From positions 8,184,001 through 8,248,000 of the forward strand of contig NZ_JAPEMU010000001.1 of NCBI RefSeq assembly GCF_026342405.1: 64,000 bases of DNA. The letters run 5' to 3'. The position numbers were made by a program, and so were the translations under genes. The notes under the pieces are model-generated. The model was not told the DNA's origin. It made no database searches and saw only the letters and a list, made by a program, of their open reading frames with translations. The stretch is from Kitasatospora sp. NBC_00240. GTDB taxonomy: Bacteria > Actinomycetota > Actinomycetes > Streptomycetales > Streptomycetaceae. Positions 42,709 to 51,887 of this stretch are shown here, in pieces; the stretch's first letter is position 1; each line of letters starts with the position of its first letter.

Positions 42709-43371
42709 GTGTCCGAATCGATCGAGGCCGAGCTGTCCGCGCAGCCGGTCCGCGTGCGACCGCCGAGACGGGCGCCGCGCCCCCCGGCGCTGCGCCCGCG
42801 CGCGCTGCACGACCTGAGGGGCGGCCGGGGTGCCGCCGCGCTCCACTATCCGTCGCAGGATCTGCTGGTGGTGTCCGGGCTGCCGGGCAGTGGGAAGAGC
42901 ACGCTGCTGCGGCGGTCCGTCCGGGCCCGGGTGATCGACTCCCAGCAGGTGCGCGAGGAGTACGCGGCCCGGCTGCCGCACTGGCTGCCGTACGCGCTCT
43001 ACCGGCCGTTCGTCCGGTTGTCGCACTACCGGCGGCTGCGGCGGGCGCTGCTGGCGGGCGGCCCGCTGGCGGTGCACGACTGCGGGGCGGTGCCGTGGGT
43101 GCGGTACTGGCTGGCGCGGGCGGCCGCCCGGCAGGGGCGGCGGCTGCACCTGGTGCTTCTGGAGGCGAGCAGCGCGGAGGCGAGGGAGGGTCAGCTGGCC
43201 CGGGGCCAGACCGTGTCGGCGTACGCCTTCGCCCGGCACTGCCGGGCGGCGGCCCGGCTGCGCAGCCGCCTGGCGGGGGCCGGCGCGCCGCCGGCGGAGT
43301 GCGCCTCGGTGGTGGTGCTGGACCGGGCGGCGGCCCGCCGGCTGGGGGAGATCGCCTTCGTGGCGGCGTAG
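42709..43371 (+). CDS. P-loop ATPase/kinase-like protein
   Basis: 220 aa from a GTG with GGAGGGAG upstream. VVSGLPGSGKSTLLRRS is a clear Walker A (about residues 52-68); RVIDSQQVREEYA and LLAGGPLAVHDCGAVPWV fit zeta-toxin/AAA-type small-molecule kinases, with HLVLLEASSAEAREGQLARG as lid region. No toxin partner is adjacent, so I regard it as a housekeeping-type predicted kinase common in streptomycetes. Substrate unknown. Confidence 0.8.
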   Translation: MSESIEAELSAQPVRVRPPRRAPRPPALRPRALHDLRGGRGAAALHYPSQDLLVVSGLPGSGKSTLLRRSVRARVIDSQQVREEYAARLPHWLPYALYRPFVRLSHYRRLRRALLAGGPLAVHDCGAVPWVRYWLARAAARQGRRLHLVLLEASSAEAREGQLARGQTVSAYAFARHCRAAARLRSRLAGAGAPPAECASVVVLDRAAARRLGEIAFVAA

Positions 43372-43662
43372 CCGGCCGGGGGCGCACTTGGGGGTGGTGA
43401 CAGGCGTACGGGTGGCAGTGGGCATGCGTACGGCTGCGGCGGGGAAGGGATGGCCAATCAACTTTCGGACAGGGTAGCGATGGTGACGGGCGGTAAATTC
43501 TCCGTTCCGACCAGCTCTGATCGGGTGAACTTCCGGAGTTTGCCCGATTTGTCGTCAGGAATTGCACGACCGGTTACCACCTGACGCGTACACGCCCTTC
43601 CTGCGTAGCCTCGGCTCGGCGGCTCCCCACCGCCATCCCCCCACTTCTCCACAGGAGAGCAG

Positions 43663-44655
43663 ATGCGTCGTTCTGCCCACGTCCACACGCGTGTCCCCCG
43701 CAGACTCCTCAGCGCCGCCGCCCTCGTCGCCACCCTGGCCCTCACCCAGTTCGCCGCCCCCGCGTCGGTGACCGCCGCCTCGGCCCCCACGGCCGCCGGC
43801 CAGTGCGTCGGGGAGGACGGCCAGGACTCCGCGGCCCGCCGCGCCGCCGGCAGTCAGGCGCACGAGCCCAACGCCGTCACCGACGCCCAGGCCGGCGCGA
43901 TGGACGCCGACCTGAACGCCAAGGTCAAGCAGCTGAGCAAGTCCGCCCAGGGCAGCGCCCTGCTCTCGCCGGCGATCGCGGCCACCTCCATCCCGGTGTA
44001 CGTGCACGTCATCCACTCCGGCACGACCGGCAAACTGACCGCCTCGGACATCAGCAAGCAGCTGTCCGTCCTCAACGCCGCCTACGGCGGCCAGGGCTCG
44101 GGCAACACCGCGACCCCGTTCACCTTCACGCTGGCCGGCACCGACTACACCGACAAGGCCGCCTGGTACAACGGCATCGCGCCCGGCTCCTCGGCGGAGA
44201 AGGCGATGAAGACCGCCCTGCGCAAGGGCGGTGCGGGCGCCCTCAACCTGTACACCGCCAGCCTGGGCCAGAGCCTGCTCGGCTGGGCGACGTTCCCCAG
44301 CTCGTACAACTCGAACCCGAAGGACGACGGCGTCGTCATCCTCGACACCTCGCTGCCCGGCGGCTCGTCCGCCAACTACAACGAGGGCGACACCGCCACC
44401 CACGAGGTCGGCCACTGGCTCGGCCTCTACCACACCTTCCAGGGCGGCTGCGGCGGCAACGGCGACTACGTCTCCGACACCCCCGCCGAGAAGAGCGCCG
44501 CCTACCAGTGCCCGACCGGCCGGGACACCTGCACCGCCACCGGCCTCGACCCGATCAAGAACTTCATGGACTACACCTACGACTCCTGCATGACCCAGTT
44601 CACCGCGGGTCAGGTCACCCGGATGACCAATTCCTGGGCCGCCTACCGGGCCTGA
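43663..44655 (+). CDS. Secreted M43-family zinc metalloprotease
   Basis: 330 aa. An Arg-rich signal peptide with hydrophobic core LLSAAALVATLALTQFA and cleavage near AAPASVTAA. Catalytic HEVGHWLGLYHTF is a full metzincin HExxHxxGxxH, and NFMDYTYDSCM supplies the Met-turn. Cys pairs (CGGNG, YQCPTG, DTCTA, DSCM) fit pappalysin/cytophagalysin-type M43 enzymes. ACAGGAGAG precedes the ATG. The 291-nt upstream gap contains an imperfect inverted repeat ATCGGGTGAAC / GTTTGCCCGAT at about 43518-43549, a possible control site. Confidence 0.92.
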   Translation: MRRSAHVHTRVPRRLLSAAALVATLALTQFAAPASVTAASAPTAAGQCVGEDGQDSAARRAAGSQAHEPNAVTDAQAGAMDADLNAKVKQLSKSAQGSALLSPAIAATSIPVYVHVIHSGTTGKLTASDISKQLSVLNAAYGGQGSGNTATPFTFTLAGTDYTDKAAWYNGIAPGSSAEKAMKTALRKGGAGALNLYTASLGQSLLGWATFPSSYNSNPKDDGVVILDTSLPGGSSANYNEGDTATHEVGHWLGLYHTFQGGCGGNGDYVSDTPAEKSAAYQCPTGRDTCTATGLDPIKNFMDYTYDSCMTQFTAGQVTRMTNSWAAYRA

Positions 44656-44660
44656 CGACC

Positions 44661-44699
44661 CTGACGGGTGCGTGGGCGGCGCGTCCGCGCACCCGTCAG
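44661..44699 (+). terminator. Terminator after the metalloprotease gene
   Basis: Perfect 12-bp arms CTGACGGGTGCG and CGCACCCGTCAG with a 15-nt loop, directly after the stop; it may also serve the convergent methyltransferase operon. Confidence 0.8.
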
Positions 44700-44758
44700 T
44701 ACCAGGCTCGCGGGCGCGCCCCCGGCGGCCGCGTCCACCGCGGGCCCCGGATCACGCG

Positions 44759-45463
44759 TCACGGCCGCGCGGCCCGCGCGGGCGCGCCCGGCAGCCGGGT
44801 CAGCGCGAGGAAGTGGCGGCCGAGGACGGTCCAGCGCTCCGTCTCCACCAGGCCGACGCCGACCGCGCAGCCCGCCGTCGCCGCGGCGCCGAGCCGGGCC
44901 CAGCGGAACGGCGGGCCCCGGTGACCGGCCGCGTTCTCGATCCGGACGGTCAGCCGCTCGTCCACCTCCCGCGGTTCGACCTCCACGAACAGCCGGCCGC
45001 CCGGCCGCAGCAACTGGGCGATCCGGCCGAGCAGCGCCGCCGGATCGCCGCCGATGCCGAGGTTGCCGTCCGCCAGCAGCGCCGAACCCCAGCGGCCCTC
45101 GGCCGGCAGCCGCTCGAACACCGAGCGGCAGAGCGCCGGGCCGCCGAGCCGCCGGGTGCGGGCCACCGCGGCGACGGTCAGGTCGACCCCGAGCGCGGGC
45201 AGGCCGAGGGCCAGCAGCTCGGCCACCAGCCGCCCGGGGCCGCAGCCGACGTCCAGCGCCGGCCGCCCGAGCGCCGCGCAGCGCTCCAGCAGGGAGCGGT
45301 CGGCCGCGTCCGGCGGCGCGCACCAGCGCTCCACGTCCAGGCGGTGCCGGCGACCGTCCGCGGTACGGAGCCAGAGCGGGCCGCACCCGGTGCGGATCGC
45401 CTCGCTGAACGGGTCGTCGATCCAGGGGCGGGGCGCCGCCGGAGCGGCGGTGCCGGGCGTCAT
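44759..45463 (-). CDS. SAM-dependent methyltransferase
   Basis: 234 aa class I fold: ALDVGCGPGRLVAELLALG (motif I), VDLTVAAVARTRR (acidic loop end), ALLADGNLGIGGDP (motif IV region), LLRPGGRLFVEVEP. WIDDPFSEAIRTGCGP opens the protein. The start overlaps the GT2-DUF2064 stop by 4 bp, so it probably modifies a product of that enzyme, perhaps an envelope glycolipid. Substrate unknown. Confidence 0.82.
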   Translation of the reverse strand: MTPGTAAPAAPRPWIDDPFSEAIRTGCGPLWLRTADGRRHRLDVERWCAPPDAADRSLLERCAALGRPALDVGCGPGRLVAELLALGLPALGVDLTVAAVARTRRLGGPALCRSVFERLPAEGRWGSALLADGNLGIGGDPAALLGRIAQLLRPGGRLFVEVEPREVDERLTVRIENAAGHRGPPFRWARLGAAATAGCAVGVGLVETERWTVLGRHFLALTRLPGAPARAARP

Positions 45464-46815
45464 CCGGTCGCCTCGGTCGCGCCGGTGGCCTCGACCGCCC
45501 CGGTGACCGCCTCGACGGAGCGCCAGCGGGCCGCGAACGCGCTGCCGGGCGCCAGGGTCGCCACCTCGGCGGCGTCCCGGGCGGTGTCCACATCGGTCAG
45601 CACCGGCAGCCGGCGGACGGTCAGACCGGCCTGCGCCAGCCGCTCCAGCAGCACCTCACCGGTCTGCGGGGTCGACATCGGCACCCCGACCAGCAGCCGC
45701 CGGGCCAGCCCGGGGGTGGGCCGGGCCAGCCCGAGCGCCCAGAAGCCGCCGTCCCAGGCCGGGCCGAACCAGGCGTCGGCCCCCGCCCGGGCGGCCGGCG
45801 ACAGCTGCGCTGCCAGCGCGGCGGCGCTCAGCTGCGGGGTGTCCATCCCGACCAGCAGCGCCGGTGCGCCCGCCGGGGCCAGCGCGAAGGCGGCGGCCAG
45901 TCGGACGTCCAGTCCGCCCGGCACCTGCGGCGCCACCTCCCAGCCGGGCGGCAGCCACCGGCCGGGCTCGCCGTCCAGCACCAGCAGTCGCCGCCCGGCC
46001 GGCACCGAGCCGAGTGCCCGCAGGGTGTCGCTCAGCGCGGCCTCGGCGAGCGAGGCGGCCTGCTCGGGGGTGCACGGCGGCGTCAGCCTGGTCTTCACCC
46101 GGCCCGGGACGGGAGCCTTCGCGATCACCAGCAGGGTCGGCGCCGGCGCCGCCAGCACGGCCCGCATGTCCTGGACGGCCTGCCGGGTGCCGCGCAGGGT
46201 GCCGGTCACCTTGGAGCGGCCGGCCCGCGGACGGTAGGCGACGTCCCGCTCGGCGATCCGCATCCCGGCGGACGCGGCGGCCAGCACCATCTCCAGCGGG
46301 TAGCCCGACCGGCGGTCGCCCAGACCCAGGGCGAGCAGCCGCTCCCGGTGGGCGGCCCGCATCGGGCCCAGGTCGTGCAGCGGCGCGCCGGTGTGCGCGC
46401 GCAGCCGGCGGGCGAGCACCCGGTTGGCCAGCCGGGCGTGCAGCGGCCAGGCCCCCGCGGTGGTCGGCCGCCGCCGGCCGAGCACCAGATCGGCCGATCC
46501 GTCGGCCAGCGGGGCCACCACCCGGTGCAGCTGGGCCGGATCGAGGGAGCCGTCGCAGTCCATGAAGCAGACCGTCCCGGCGCTGGCGGCGAGCAGCCCG
46601 GCGTGGCAGGCGGCGCCGAAACCGCGCCGCGGCTCGTGGACCACCAGGGCACCGAGCGACCGGGCCAGCTCGGCCGACCCGTCCGTCGAACCGTTGTCCA
46701 CGACGATCGCGCGCCAGCCGTCCGGGATCCGCGCGAGGACCCACGGCAGGGCCCCGGCCTCGTCCAGACAGGGCAGCACCACGTCGACGGGCGGGGGAGG
46801 GGGAGTGGTAGTCAC
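45460..46815 (-). CDS. GT2 glycosyltransferase fused to a DUF2064 nucleotidyl/glycosyltransferase domain
   Basis: 451 aa from GTG 46815; an ATG at 46842 adds nine residues. Domain 1 (about 10-225): GT-A fold, DVVLPCLDEAGALPWVL, VVDNGSTDGSAELA, CFMDCDGSLDP (DxD-like), as in dolichol-phosphate-sugar synthases. Domain 2 (about 235-430): DUF2064/TIGR04282, LLVIAKAPVPGRVKTRLTPP with the cofactor-guanidylyltransferase-like start, then LLVGMDTPQLSA and WDGGFWALGL. The fusion suggests one enzyme both makes or selects and transfers a sugar. The first codons encode a poly-Pro run. Coupled to the methyltransferase; divergent from the response regulator. Confidence 0.83.
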   Translation of the reverse strand: MTTTPPPPPVDVVLPCLDEAGALPWVLARIPDGWRAIVVDNGSTDGSAELARSLGALVVHEPRRGFGAACHAGLLAASAGTVCFMDCDGSLDPAQLHRVVAPLADGSADLVLGRRRPTTAGAWPLHARLANRVLARRLRAHTGAPLHDLGPMRAAHRERLLALGLGDRRSGYPLEMVLAAASAGMRIAERDVAYRPRAGRSKVTGTLRGTRQAVQDMRAVLAAPAPTLLVIAKAPVPGRVKTRLTPPCTPEQAASLAEAALSDTLRALGSVPAGRRLLVLDGEPGRWLPPGWEVAPQVPGGLDVRLAAAFALAPAGAPALLVGMDTPQLSAAALAAQLSPAARAGADAWFGPAWDGGFWALGLARPTPGLARRLLVGVPMSTPQTGEVLLERLAQAGLTVRRLPVLTDVDTARDAAEVATLAPGSAFAARWRSVEAVTGAVEATGATEATG

Positions 46816-46930
46816 CCGGCTCACGCTACCCAGCACAATCATGACAAAAGCCGCACCGCCACCTTACAGAAGTCGTACGGGCCGCCTCGGCCGGCGCGCA
46901 GGACCCTCCCGGCTTCCTATCCTCGGAGCT

Positions 46931-47791
46931 GTGACCACTCCCCAGCCTCCCCGGGCCGTACCTCCCCCGGCCGGCCCGCTCCGGGCCGAACCGCCCCACG
47001 CCGAAGACCCCCGGCCCGGCGCCGTCCAGGGCGAGCCGTCCCCGGCGGAGCCCGGCGGGCCGGCCCCGGCCGGCCGCATCCTCGTCGTCGACGACGACCC
47101 CACCGTCGCCGAGGTGGTCACCGGCTACCTGCAGCGGGCCGGCTACCGGGTCGACCGCGCCGCCGACGGCCGCGAGGCACTGACCCGCGCCGCCGCCACC
47201 CGCCCCGACCTGGTCGTCCTCGACCTCATGCTGCCCGGCCTGGACGGACTGGAGGTCTGCCGCCGGCTGCGCGCCAGCGAGGGCGGTGACCGGCTGCCGG
47301 TGGTGATGCTCACCGCCAAGGGCGAGGAGTCCGACCGCATCCTCGGGCTGGAACTCGGCGCGGACGACTACGTCACCAAGCCCTTCAGCCCGCGCGAACT
47401 CGTCCTGCGGGTGCAGTCCGTGCTGCGCCGCTCGGCGAGCACCGGCCCCGTCGCCGGCCAGCCGGCCCAGCCCGCCCGGCTCACCGCCGGCGACCTCACC
47501 CTCGACCCGGCGGCCCGCCGCGCCTTCCGGGCCGGCCGCGAGCTGGCCCTCACCCTGCGCGAGTTCGACCTGCTGGCCTTCCTGCTCCGAAACCCGGGGG
47601 CCGCCTTCGGCCGGGAGGAGCTCATGCAGCGCGTCTGGGGCTGGGAGTTCGGCGACCTGTCCACCGTCACCGTGCACGTCAGGCGACTGCGCGAAAAGGT
47701 CGAGGACGACCCGGCCGCGCCCGCCCTGATCACCACCGTCTGGGGCGTCGGCTACCGCTTCGACCCCACCGGGAAAGGCCCCGCCCTGTGA
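46931..47791 (+). CDS. OmpR-family response regulator
   Basis: 286 aa from a GTG. A Pro-rich N-terminal extension (about 45 residues) precedes the receiver: RILVVDDDPTVAEVV, phospho-acceptor Asp in DLVVLDLMLPGLDG, VVMLTAKGEES, DDYVTKPFSPREL. The winged-helix output domain has LTLREFDLLAFLLRNPG and TVTVHVRRLREKVEDDP. The stop overlaps the sensor kinase GTG by 4 bp. The extension is longer than usual and may be an annotation choice, but no later start has a better ribosome site. Confidence 0.93.
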   Translation: MTTPQPPRAVPPPAGPLRAEPPHAEDPRPGAVQGEPSPAEPGGPAPAGRILVVDDDPTVAEVVTGYLQRAGYRVDRAADGREALTRAAATRPDLVVLDLMLPGLDGLEVCRRLRASEGGDRLPVVMLTAKGEESDRILGLELGADDYVTKPFSPRELVLRVQSVLRRSASTGPVAGQPAQPARLTAGDLTLDPAARRAFRAGRELALTLREFDLLAFLLRNPGAAFGREELMQRVWGWEFGDLSTVTVHVRRLREKVEDDPAAPALITTVWGVGYRFDPTGKGPAL

Positions 47792-48960
47792 AGGACCTGC
47801 TGCTCATCGCCGCCTTCGCCGCCGTCGGCGCGGGCGCCTCCGGCCTGCTCGGCTGGCCCGCCGTCCGGCTGCTGCGCCGCCGGTCGGTCGCGCTCTCGCT
47901 GTTCAGCGTCGCCGTGGTCACCGTCCTCGCGATGACCACCGGGACACTGGCCGTCGCGCAGGCGATGTTCCTCTCGCACCACGACCTGGGGGTGGTCATC
48001 ACGGTGCTCTGCATGGCCGCCGTGGTCTCGCTCGCCACCGCCGCGCTGCTCGGCCGCCAGGTGGTGGCGGGCAGCCGGGCGCTGGCCCTCGCCGCCCGGA
48101 CGGTCGGCAGCGACGACGGGTTCGCGGCGCCGGACGGGCCGCTCGGCTCCGAGCTGGCCGCACTCAGCGCCGAGCTGTCCGCCACCAGCGCCCGGCTGGC
48201 GGAGTCCCGCCGCCGGGAGCAGACCCTGGAGTCCTCCCGGCGCGAGCTGATCGCCTGGATCTCGCACGACCTGCGCACCCCGCTGGCCGGGCTGCGCGCC
48301 ATGGCGGAGGCCCTGGAGGACGGCGTCGCCGAGGACCCGCGCCGCTACCACGCCCAGATCCGCACCGAGGTCGACCGGCTCACCGGCATGGTGGACGACC
48401 TCTTCGAGCTGTCCCGGATCCAGGCCGGCGCGCTGACCCTCTCGCTCTCCCGGGTCTCGGTGTACGACCTGGTCGGGGACGCCATCGCGGGCGCCTATCC
48501 GCTGGCCCGCCAGCGCGGGGTGCGGCTGCTGGGCGGCAGCGTGGAGCCGGCGCCGGTCGAGGTGGACGGCCGGGAGATCACCCGGGTGCTCGGCAACCTG
48601 CTGGTCAATGCGATCCGCTCGACCCCGGCCGACGGCGTGGTGGCCGTGGCGGCCCGCCAGGAGCGGGACGAGGTGGTGCTCTCGGTGACCGACGGCTGCG
48701 GCGGCATCCCCGAGCCCGACCTGCCACGGGTCTTCGAGACCGGTTGGCGCGGCGTCACCGCCCGCACCCCGCGGGTGCCCGCCGAGGTGGGGGCCGACGC
48801 CGCGCACAGCGACGCCCGGCACGGGGACAGCGGGGCCGGGCTCGGCCTGGCCATCGTCCGCGGGATCGTCGAGGCGCACGCCGGCCGGGCGAGCGTGCAC
48901 AACGTCACCGGCGGCTGCTGCTTCGAGATCGCGCTGCCGGCGGCCGCCGCCCTGCGCTGA
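47788..48960 (+). CDS. Sensor histidine kinase
   Basis: 390 aa. Two membrane helices near the start (LLLIAAFAAVGAGASGLLGW; ALSLFSVAVVTVLAMTTGTLA and a further VITVLCMAAVVSLATAALLG) with almost no extracytoplasmic domain, so it may sense in or near the membrane. HisKA: RRELIAWISHDLRTPLAGLR with the phospho-His; HATPase: GNLLVNAIRSTP, DGCGGIP, GAGLGLAIVRGIVEAH. Partner of the response regulator upstream. No neighbouring target suggests the regulon. Confidence 0.93.
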   Translation: MKDLLLIAAFAAVGAGASGLLGWPAVRLLRRRSVALSLFSVAVVTVLAMTTGTLAVAQAMFLSHHDLGVVITVLCMAAVVSLATAALLGRQVVAGSRALALAARTVGSDDGFAAPDGPLGSELAALSAELSATSARLAESRRREQTLESSRRELIAWISHDLRTPLAGLRAMAEALEDGVAEDPRRYHAQIRTEVDRLTGMVDDLFELSRIQAGALTLSLSRVSVYDLVGDAIAGAYPLARQRGVRLLGGSVEPAPVEVDGREITRVLGNLLVNAIRSTPADGVVAVAARQERDEVVLSVTDGCGGIPEPDLPRVFETGWRGVTARTPRVPAEVGADAAHSDARHGDSGAGLGLAIVRGIVEAHAGRASVHNVTGGCCFEIALPAAAALR

Positions 48961-48999
48961 GCCCGGCCGGCCGCCGCGCCCCCGGCCCGGGGCGTCGGC

Positions 49000-49227
49000 T
49001 CAGCCCTGGGGGTGGGCGCGGAGCCGGAAGATCCGCCCGAACAGGGCCCGGATCTCCTCCTCCGGACACGGGCCGTCACCCGTCCACCGCGACACCCGCG
49101 CGTCCAGGAAGAGCGCGACGAACCCCTCCTCGTCCTCGGTGAAGTACGGGTCCAGCTGCAGGCGTCGGGTACGCAGGCTCGGGATCACGGACAGCGACGC
49201 CACCCACCGGCCGCCGCGCCGGGCCAT
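49000..49227 (-). pseudogene. Truncated GNAT acetyltransferase remnant
   Basis: 75 aa. PSLRTRRLQLDPYFTEDEEG and FVALFLDARVSRWTGDG are the usual first strand and helix of RimJ-type GNATs, but the frame stops after IRALFGRIFRLRAHPQG, before the acetyl-CoA loop (Q/RxxGxG/A). A normal member has about 170 residues. The missing part is not found in other frames before the kinase gene, so a C-terminal deletion is likely. Weak ribosome site. Confidence 0.6.
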
Positions 49228-49301
49228 CCACTTTCGGCGGCACCGACCCGGGCCGGGCGGGGGGCGCCCCGGGCGGGTCCGCGCCCGTACCCGCCCCGTG
49301 G

Positions 49302-51728
49302 TCAGCGCGGCTCCAGCCCCGCCAGCATCTCCGGCAGGTCCCCGCTGTGGACCACCCCGAGGCTCTTCGTCGCACGGGTGAGGGCGACGTAGAGGTCGTT
49401 CACGCCGCGATTGTGCGCCGCCAGGATCTCCGCCGGTTCCAGCACCAGCACGGTGTCGAACTCCAGCCCCTTGGCCTGGGCGGCGGTCAGCAGCACGACG
49501 GGCGAGTCCAGCGCCGCCCGGTCGTCGAAGGCGGCGACGCCGTCCAGTGCGGCCAGCTCGCCGACCCGGGCGGCCGACCAGGTCGGGGCATGAATGATCG
49601 CCGTCCGGCCGCCGTCGAGCGCCGCGATCTCCTTCTCCACGGCGGCGCGCAGCCCCGGCCCCCGGTCGTCCCCGGCGATCCGCAGGCTCCACGGCGGGAT
49701 CCCGCCGCTGCGCACCGCGCTGGGGGCGCGGAGCGCCGGGTCGAGCGCCCGCAGCACGCCCTCGGTGACCCGCATGATCTCGGCCGGGGTCCGGTAGTTG
49801 ACGGAGAGTTCCACCGTGCGCCAGCGGCCCGCCGTGTACTCGTCCAGGGCCTCGCCCCAGGAGCTCGGCCCGGCCGGCGCGCCGGTCTGCGCCAGGTCGC
49901 CCACGATCGTCATGGAACGGCCGGGGCAGCGGCGGGCCAGCATCCGCCAGTCCATCGGGGACAGCTCCTGCGCCTCGTCCACGATCACGTGCCCGTAGGC
50001 CCAGGTGCGGTCCTCGGCCGCGCGCTCGGCGAGGGGACGCAGCGACTGCTCACCGCGGTACTGGCCGGCCAGCATCTCCGCGTCGATCTCGACCAGCCCC
50101 GCGCCGAAGTCCTCCAGGACGAGCTTGGCGAACTCCAGCTCCCGGGCCCTGGCGACGGCTTCGGCCCGGTCGGTGGTGGTGTTGCCCGGCAGCGGGCCGA
50201 GCAGTTCGGCGGCCTCGTCGAGCAGCGGGACGTCGGCGACGGTCCACCGGCCGTCCGCCTGTTCCTGGGCCGGCTGCGCCGGGACCGGCTGATCGGGGCC
50301 CGGCCGCTCCGGGCCCGCCTGCTCGCGCAGCAGCGCGGCGCGTTCGGCCCCGGTGAAGTCCGGCATCGCCGCCGCCAGCAGCTCCGCGGAGCCGTACAGG
50401 GCGGTGAGCAGCTGTTCCGGGGTGAGCAGCGGCCACAGCCGGTCGGCCAGGGCCTGGATGTCGGGCTCGTCGACGAGCGCGTCCGCGAGGTCGGCCACGG
50501 CGTCCAGGTCCAGGTCCCCGCCGCGCTCCCGGGCGATCCGCAGGGCCAGCTCCGAGGTGAGCCGCTCGACCAGGTCGGGCCGGGCCAGGTTGTGCGGTTC
50601 GCCGCTCCGGTGCGCGGCCGCGTGCGCCCGCTCGCACAGGGCCCGGCCCACCTCGAGCTCCTCCTGGCGGGACGACCTGCGGCCCACCGTGATGGTCCAC
50701 GACTCCTCGGGCAGCTGCCGCAGGCCCTCCAGCGCGGCGGTGAGCACCCCCACCATCCGGGCGTCGCCCTTCACGGCGGCCGCCTCGGGCGTGTCCGGTC
50801 CGGTCGCGGTCACGCCCGGGTGGAGCACGCCGATGCTGCTGAGCACGACCTCGCTCTCGCCGAGTGCGGGGAGCACCTGGTCGATGTAGCGCAGGAAGGT
50901 GGTGTTCGGCCCGATGACCAGCACGCCGCGCTTGGCCAGCCGGTCCCGGTGGGTGTACAGCAGGTACGCCGCACGGTGCAGGGCGACCACGGTCTTGCCG
51001 GTGCCCGGGCCGCCCTGGACGACCAGCACGCCGCCCAGCTCGGAGCGGATCACCCGGTCCTGCTCGGCCTGGATGGTGGCGACGATGTCGCCCATCCGGC
51101 CCGTCCGGGCCGCCGTCAGGGAGGCGAGCAGGGCGCCCTCCCCGCTGAGCTCGGAGCCCGCCCGGCCCTCCAGGGCGCTCACGCCGAAGGCGTCGTCGTC
51201 GAAGTCGACGACCGTCCGGCCCTTGCTCCGCAGGTGCCGCCGCGCCGCCACCTGGCCGGGCGCTGCGGGCGTCGCCCGGTAGAACGGCTCCGCGGCGGGC
51301 GCCCGCCAGTCGGTGAGCAGCGGCTCGTGCTCCTCGTCCGCCAGCGCGATCCGGCCGATGTACTGCCGCTCGCCGTCGGCGTTCTCGATCCGGCCGAAGC
51401 AGAGCCCGTACTCGGCGGCGTGCAGCTCCGACAGTCGGCGGGTGTGGTGGAGCTCCAGCGTGTCGCGTTCCATCCGGGACTGGTACGTCCCGCCCTGGTC
51501 CTGGAGGTGGGTCTCGCGCAGCCGGGCGGCCGCGAGCGCGCGCTGGGCCTCAAGGCGGTCGTACAGCGCACCGACGTACGCGTTCTCCGCCCGCAGCTCC
51601 GCGCTCCGCCAGGCGCCGGAGGGCTCGGTGCCGGCCTCGCCCGGGTGCGCCCCGGGCCCGGTGCCGGGGGCGGCCGCTGCGGGGGACGCGGACGAGGACG
51701 ATGACGAAAAGACCAAGACGAACTCCAT
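49302..51728 (-). CDS. helR: HelD/HelR-type RNA-polymerase-associated UvrD-like helicase
   Basis: 808 aa. An N-terminal coiled coil (AENAYVGALYDRLEAQRALA) that in HelD enters the polymerase secondary channel; Walker A GGVLVVQGGPGTGKTVVALH; superfamily-1 motifs HVIVDEAQELSPMDWRML, TIVGDLAQTGAP, NYRTPAEIM, and the C-terminal AKGLEFDTVLVLEP and NDLYVALTRATKSLGV. The Ser/Ala-rich first 35 residues are not conserved. HelD family proteins free stalled RNA polymerase; HelR members displace rifamycins. A rifamycin-associated-element-like repeat lies 130 bp upstream, favouring HelR. Start at 51728; a GTG at 51782 is possible. Confidence 0.88.
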   Translation of the reverse strand: MEFVLVFSSSSSSASPAAAAPGTGPGAHPGEAGTEPSGAWRSAELRAENAYVGALYDRLEAQRALAAARLRETHLQDQGGTYQSRMERDTLELHHTRRLSELHAAEYGLCFGRIENADGERQYIGRIALADEEHEPLLTDWRAPAAEPFYRATPAAPGQVAARRHLRSKGRTVVDFDDDAFGVSALEGRAGSELSGEGALLASLTAARTGRMGDIVATIQAEQDRVIRSELGGVLVVQGGPGTGKTVVALHRAAYLLYTHRDRLAKRGVLVIGPNTTFLRYIDQVLPALGESEVVLSSIGVLHPGVTATGPDTPEAAAVKGDARMVGVLTAALEGLRQLPEESWTITVGRRSSRQEELEVGRALCERAHAAAHRSGEPHNLARPDLVERLTSELALRIARERGGDLDLDAVADLADALVDEPDIQALADRLWPLLTPEQLLTALYGSAELLAAAMPDFTGAERAALLREQAGPERPGPDQPVPAQPAQEQADGRWTVADVPLLDEAAELLGPLPGNTTTDRAEAVARARELEFAKLVLEDFGAGLVEIDAEMLAGQYRGEQSLRPLAERAAEDRTWAYGHVIVDEAQELSPMDWRMLARRCPGRSMTIVGDLAQTGAPAGPSSWGEALDEYTAGRWRTVELSVNYRTPAEIMRVTEGVLRALDPALRAPSAVRSGGIPPWSLRIAGDDRGPGLRAAVEKEIAALDGGRTAIIHAPTWSAARVGELAALDGVAAFDDRAALDSPVVLLTAAQAKGLEFDTVLVLEPAEILAAHNRGVNDLYVALTRATKSLGVVHSGDLPEMLAGLEPR

Positions 51729-51856
51729 CGGATCAGGATTTCTCAGTGGGGTCGGGCAGTCGGGGCGGAGCCACGACGGCACTCACCGTCGGTGGTGACT
51801 CTCCTGTTCCCGGGAATCCGGCCTGGTCCCGGGCCCAGGCGGACGATTCTGCGGTA

Positions 51857-51887
51857 CATGGGGGGCCTTGCCGCAAGGCCCCCCATG
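51857..51887. promoter_or_regulatory. Rifamycin-associated-element-like inverted repeat
   Basis: Perfect 14-bp arms CATGGGGGGCCTTG and CAAGGCCCCCCATG around CCG. Read on the minus strand the centre is GGGGCCTTGCGGCAAGGCCC, nearly the RAE I recall (GGGGCTTGCGGCAAGGCCC). A -10-like CTATAG (51890-51895) lies just upstream on that strand, so the element overlaps the start of the helR transcript. Confidence 0.75.

Noticed and set aside
42709..43371. Zeta-toxin of a toxin-antitoxin pair
   Set aside because: A P-loop kinase fold is visible, but there is no small antitoxin gene upstream, and the invariant zeta residues are not evident.
49347..51704. Long + strand open frame opposite the helicase gene
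   Set aside because: Shadow of the high-GC helR frame; no motif, whereas the minus strand has all superfamily-1 helicase motifs.
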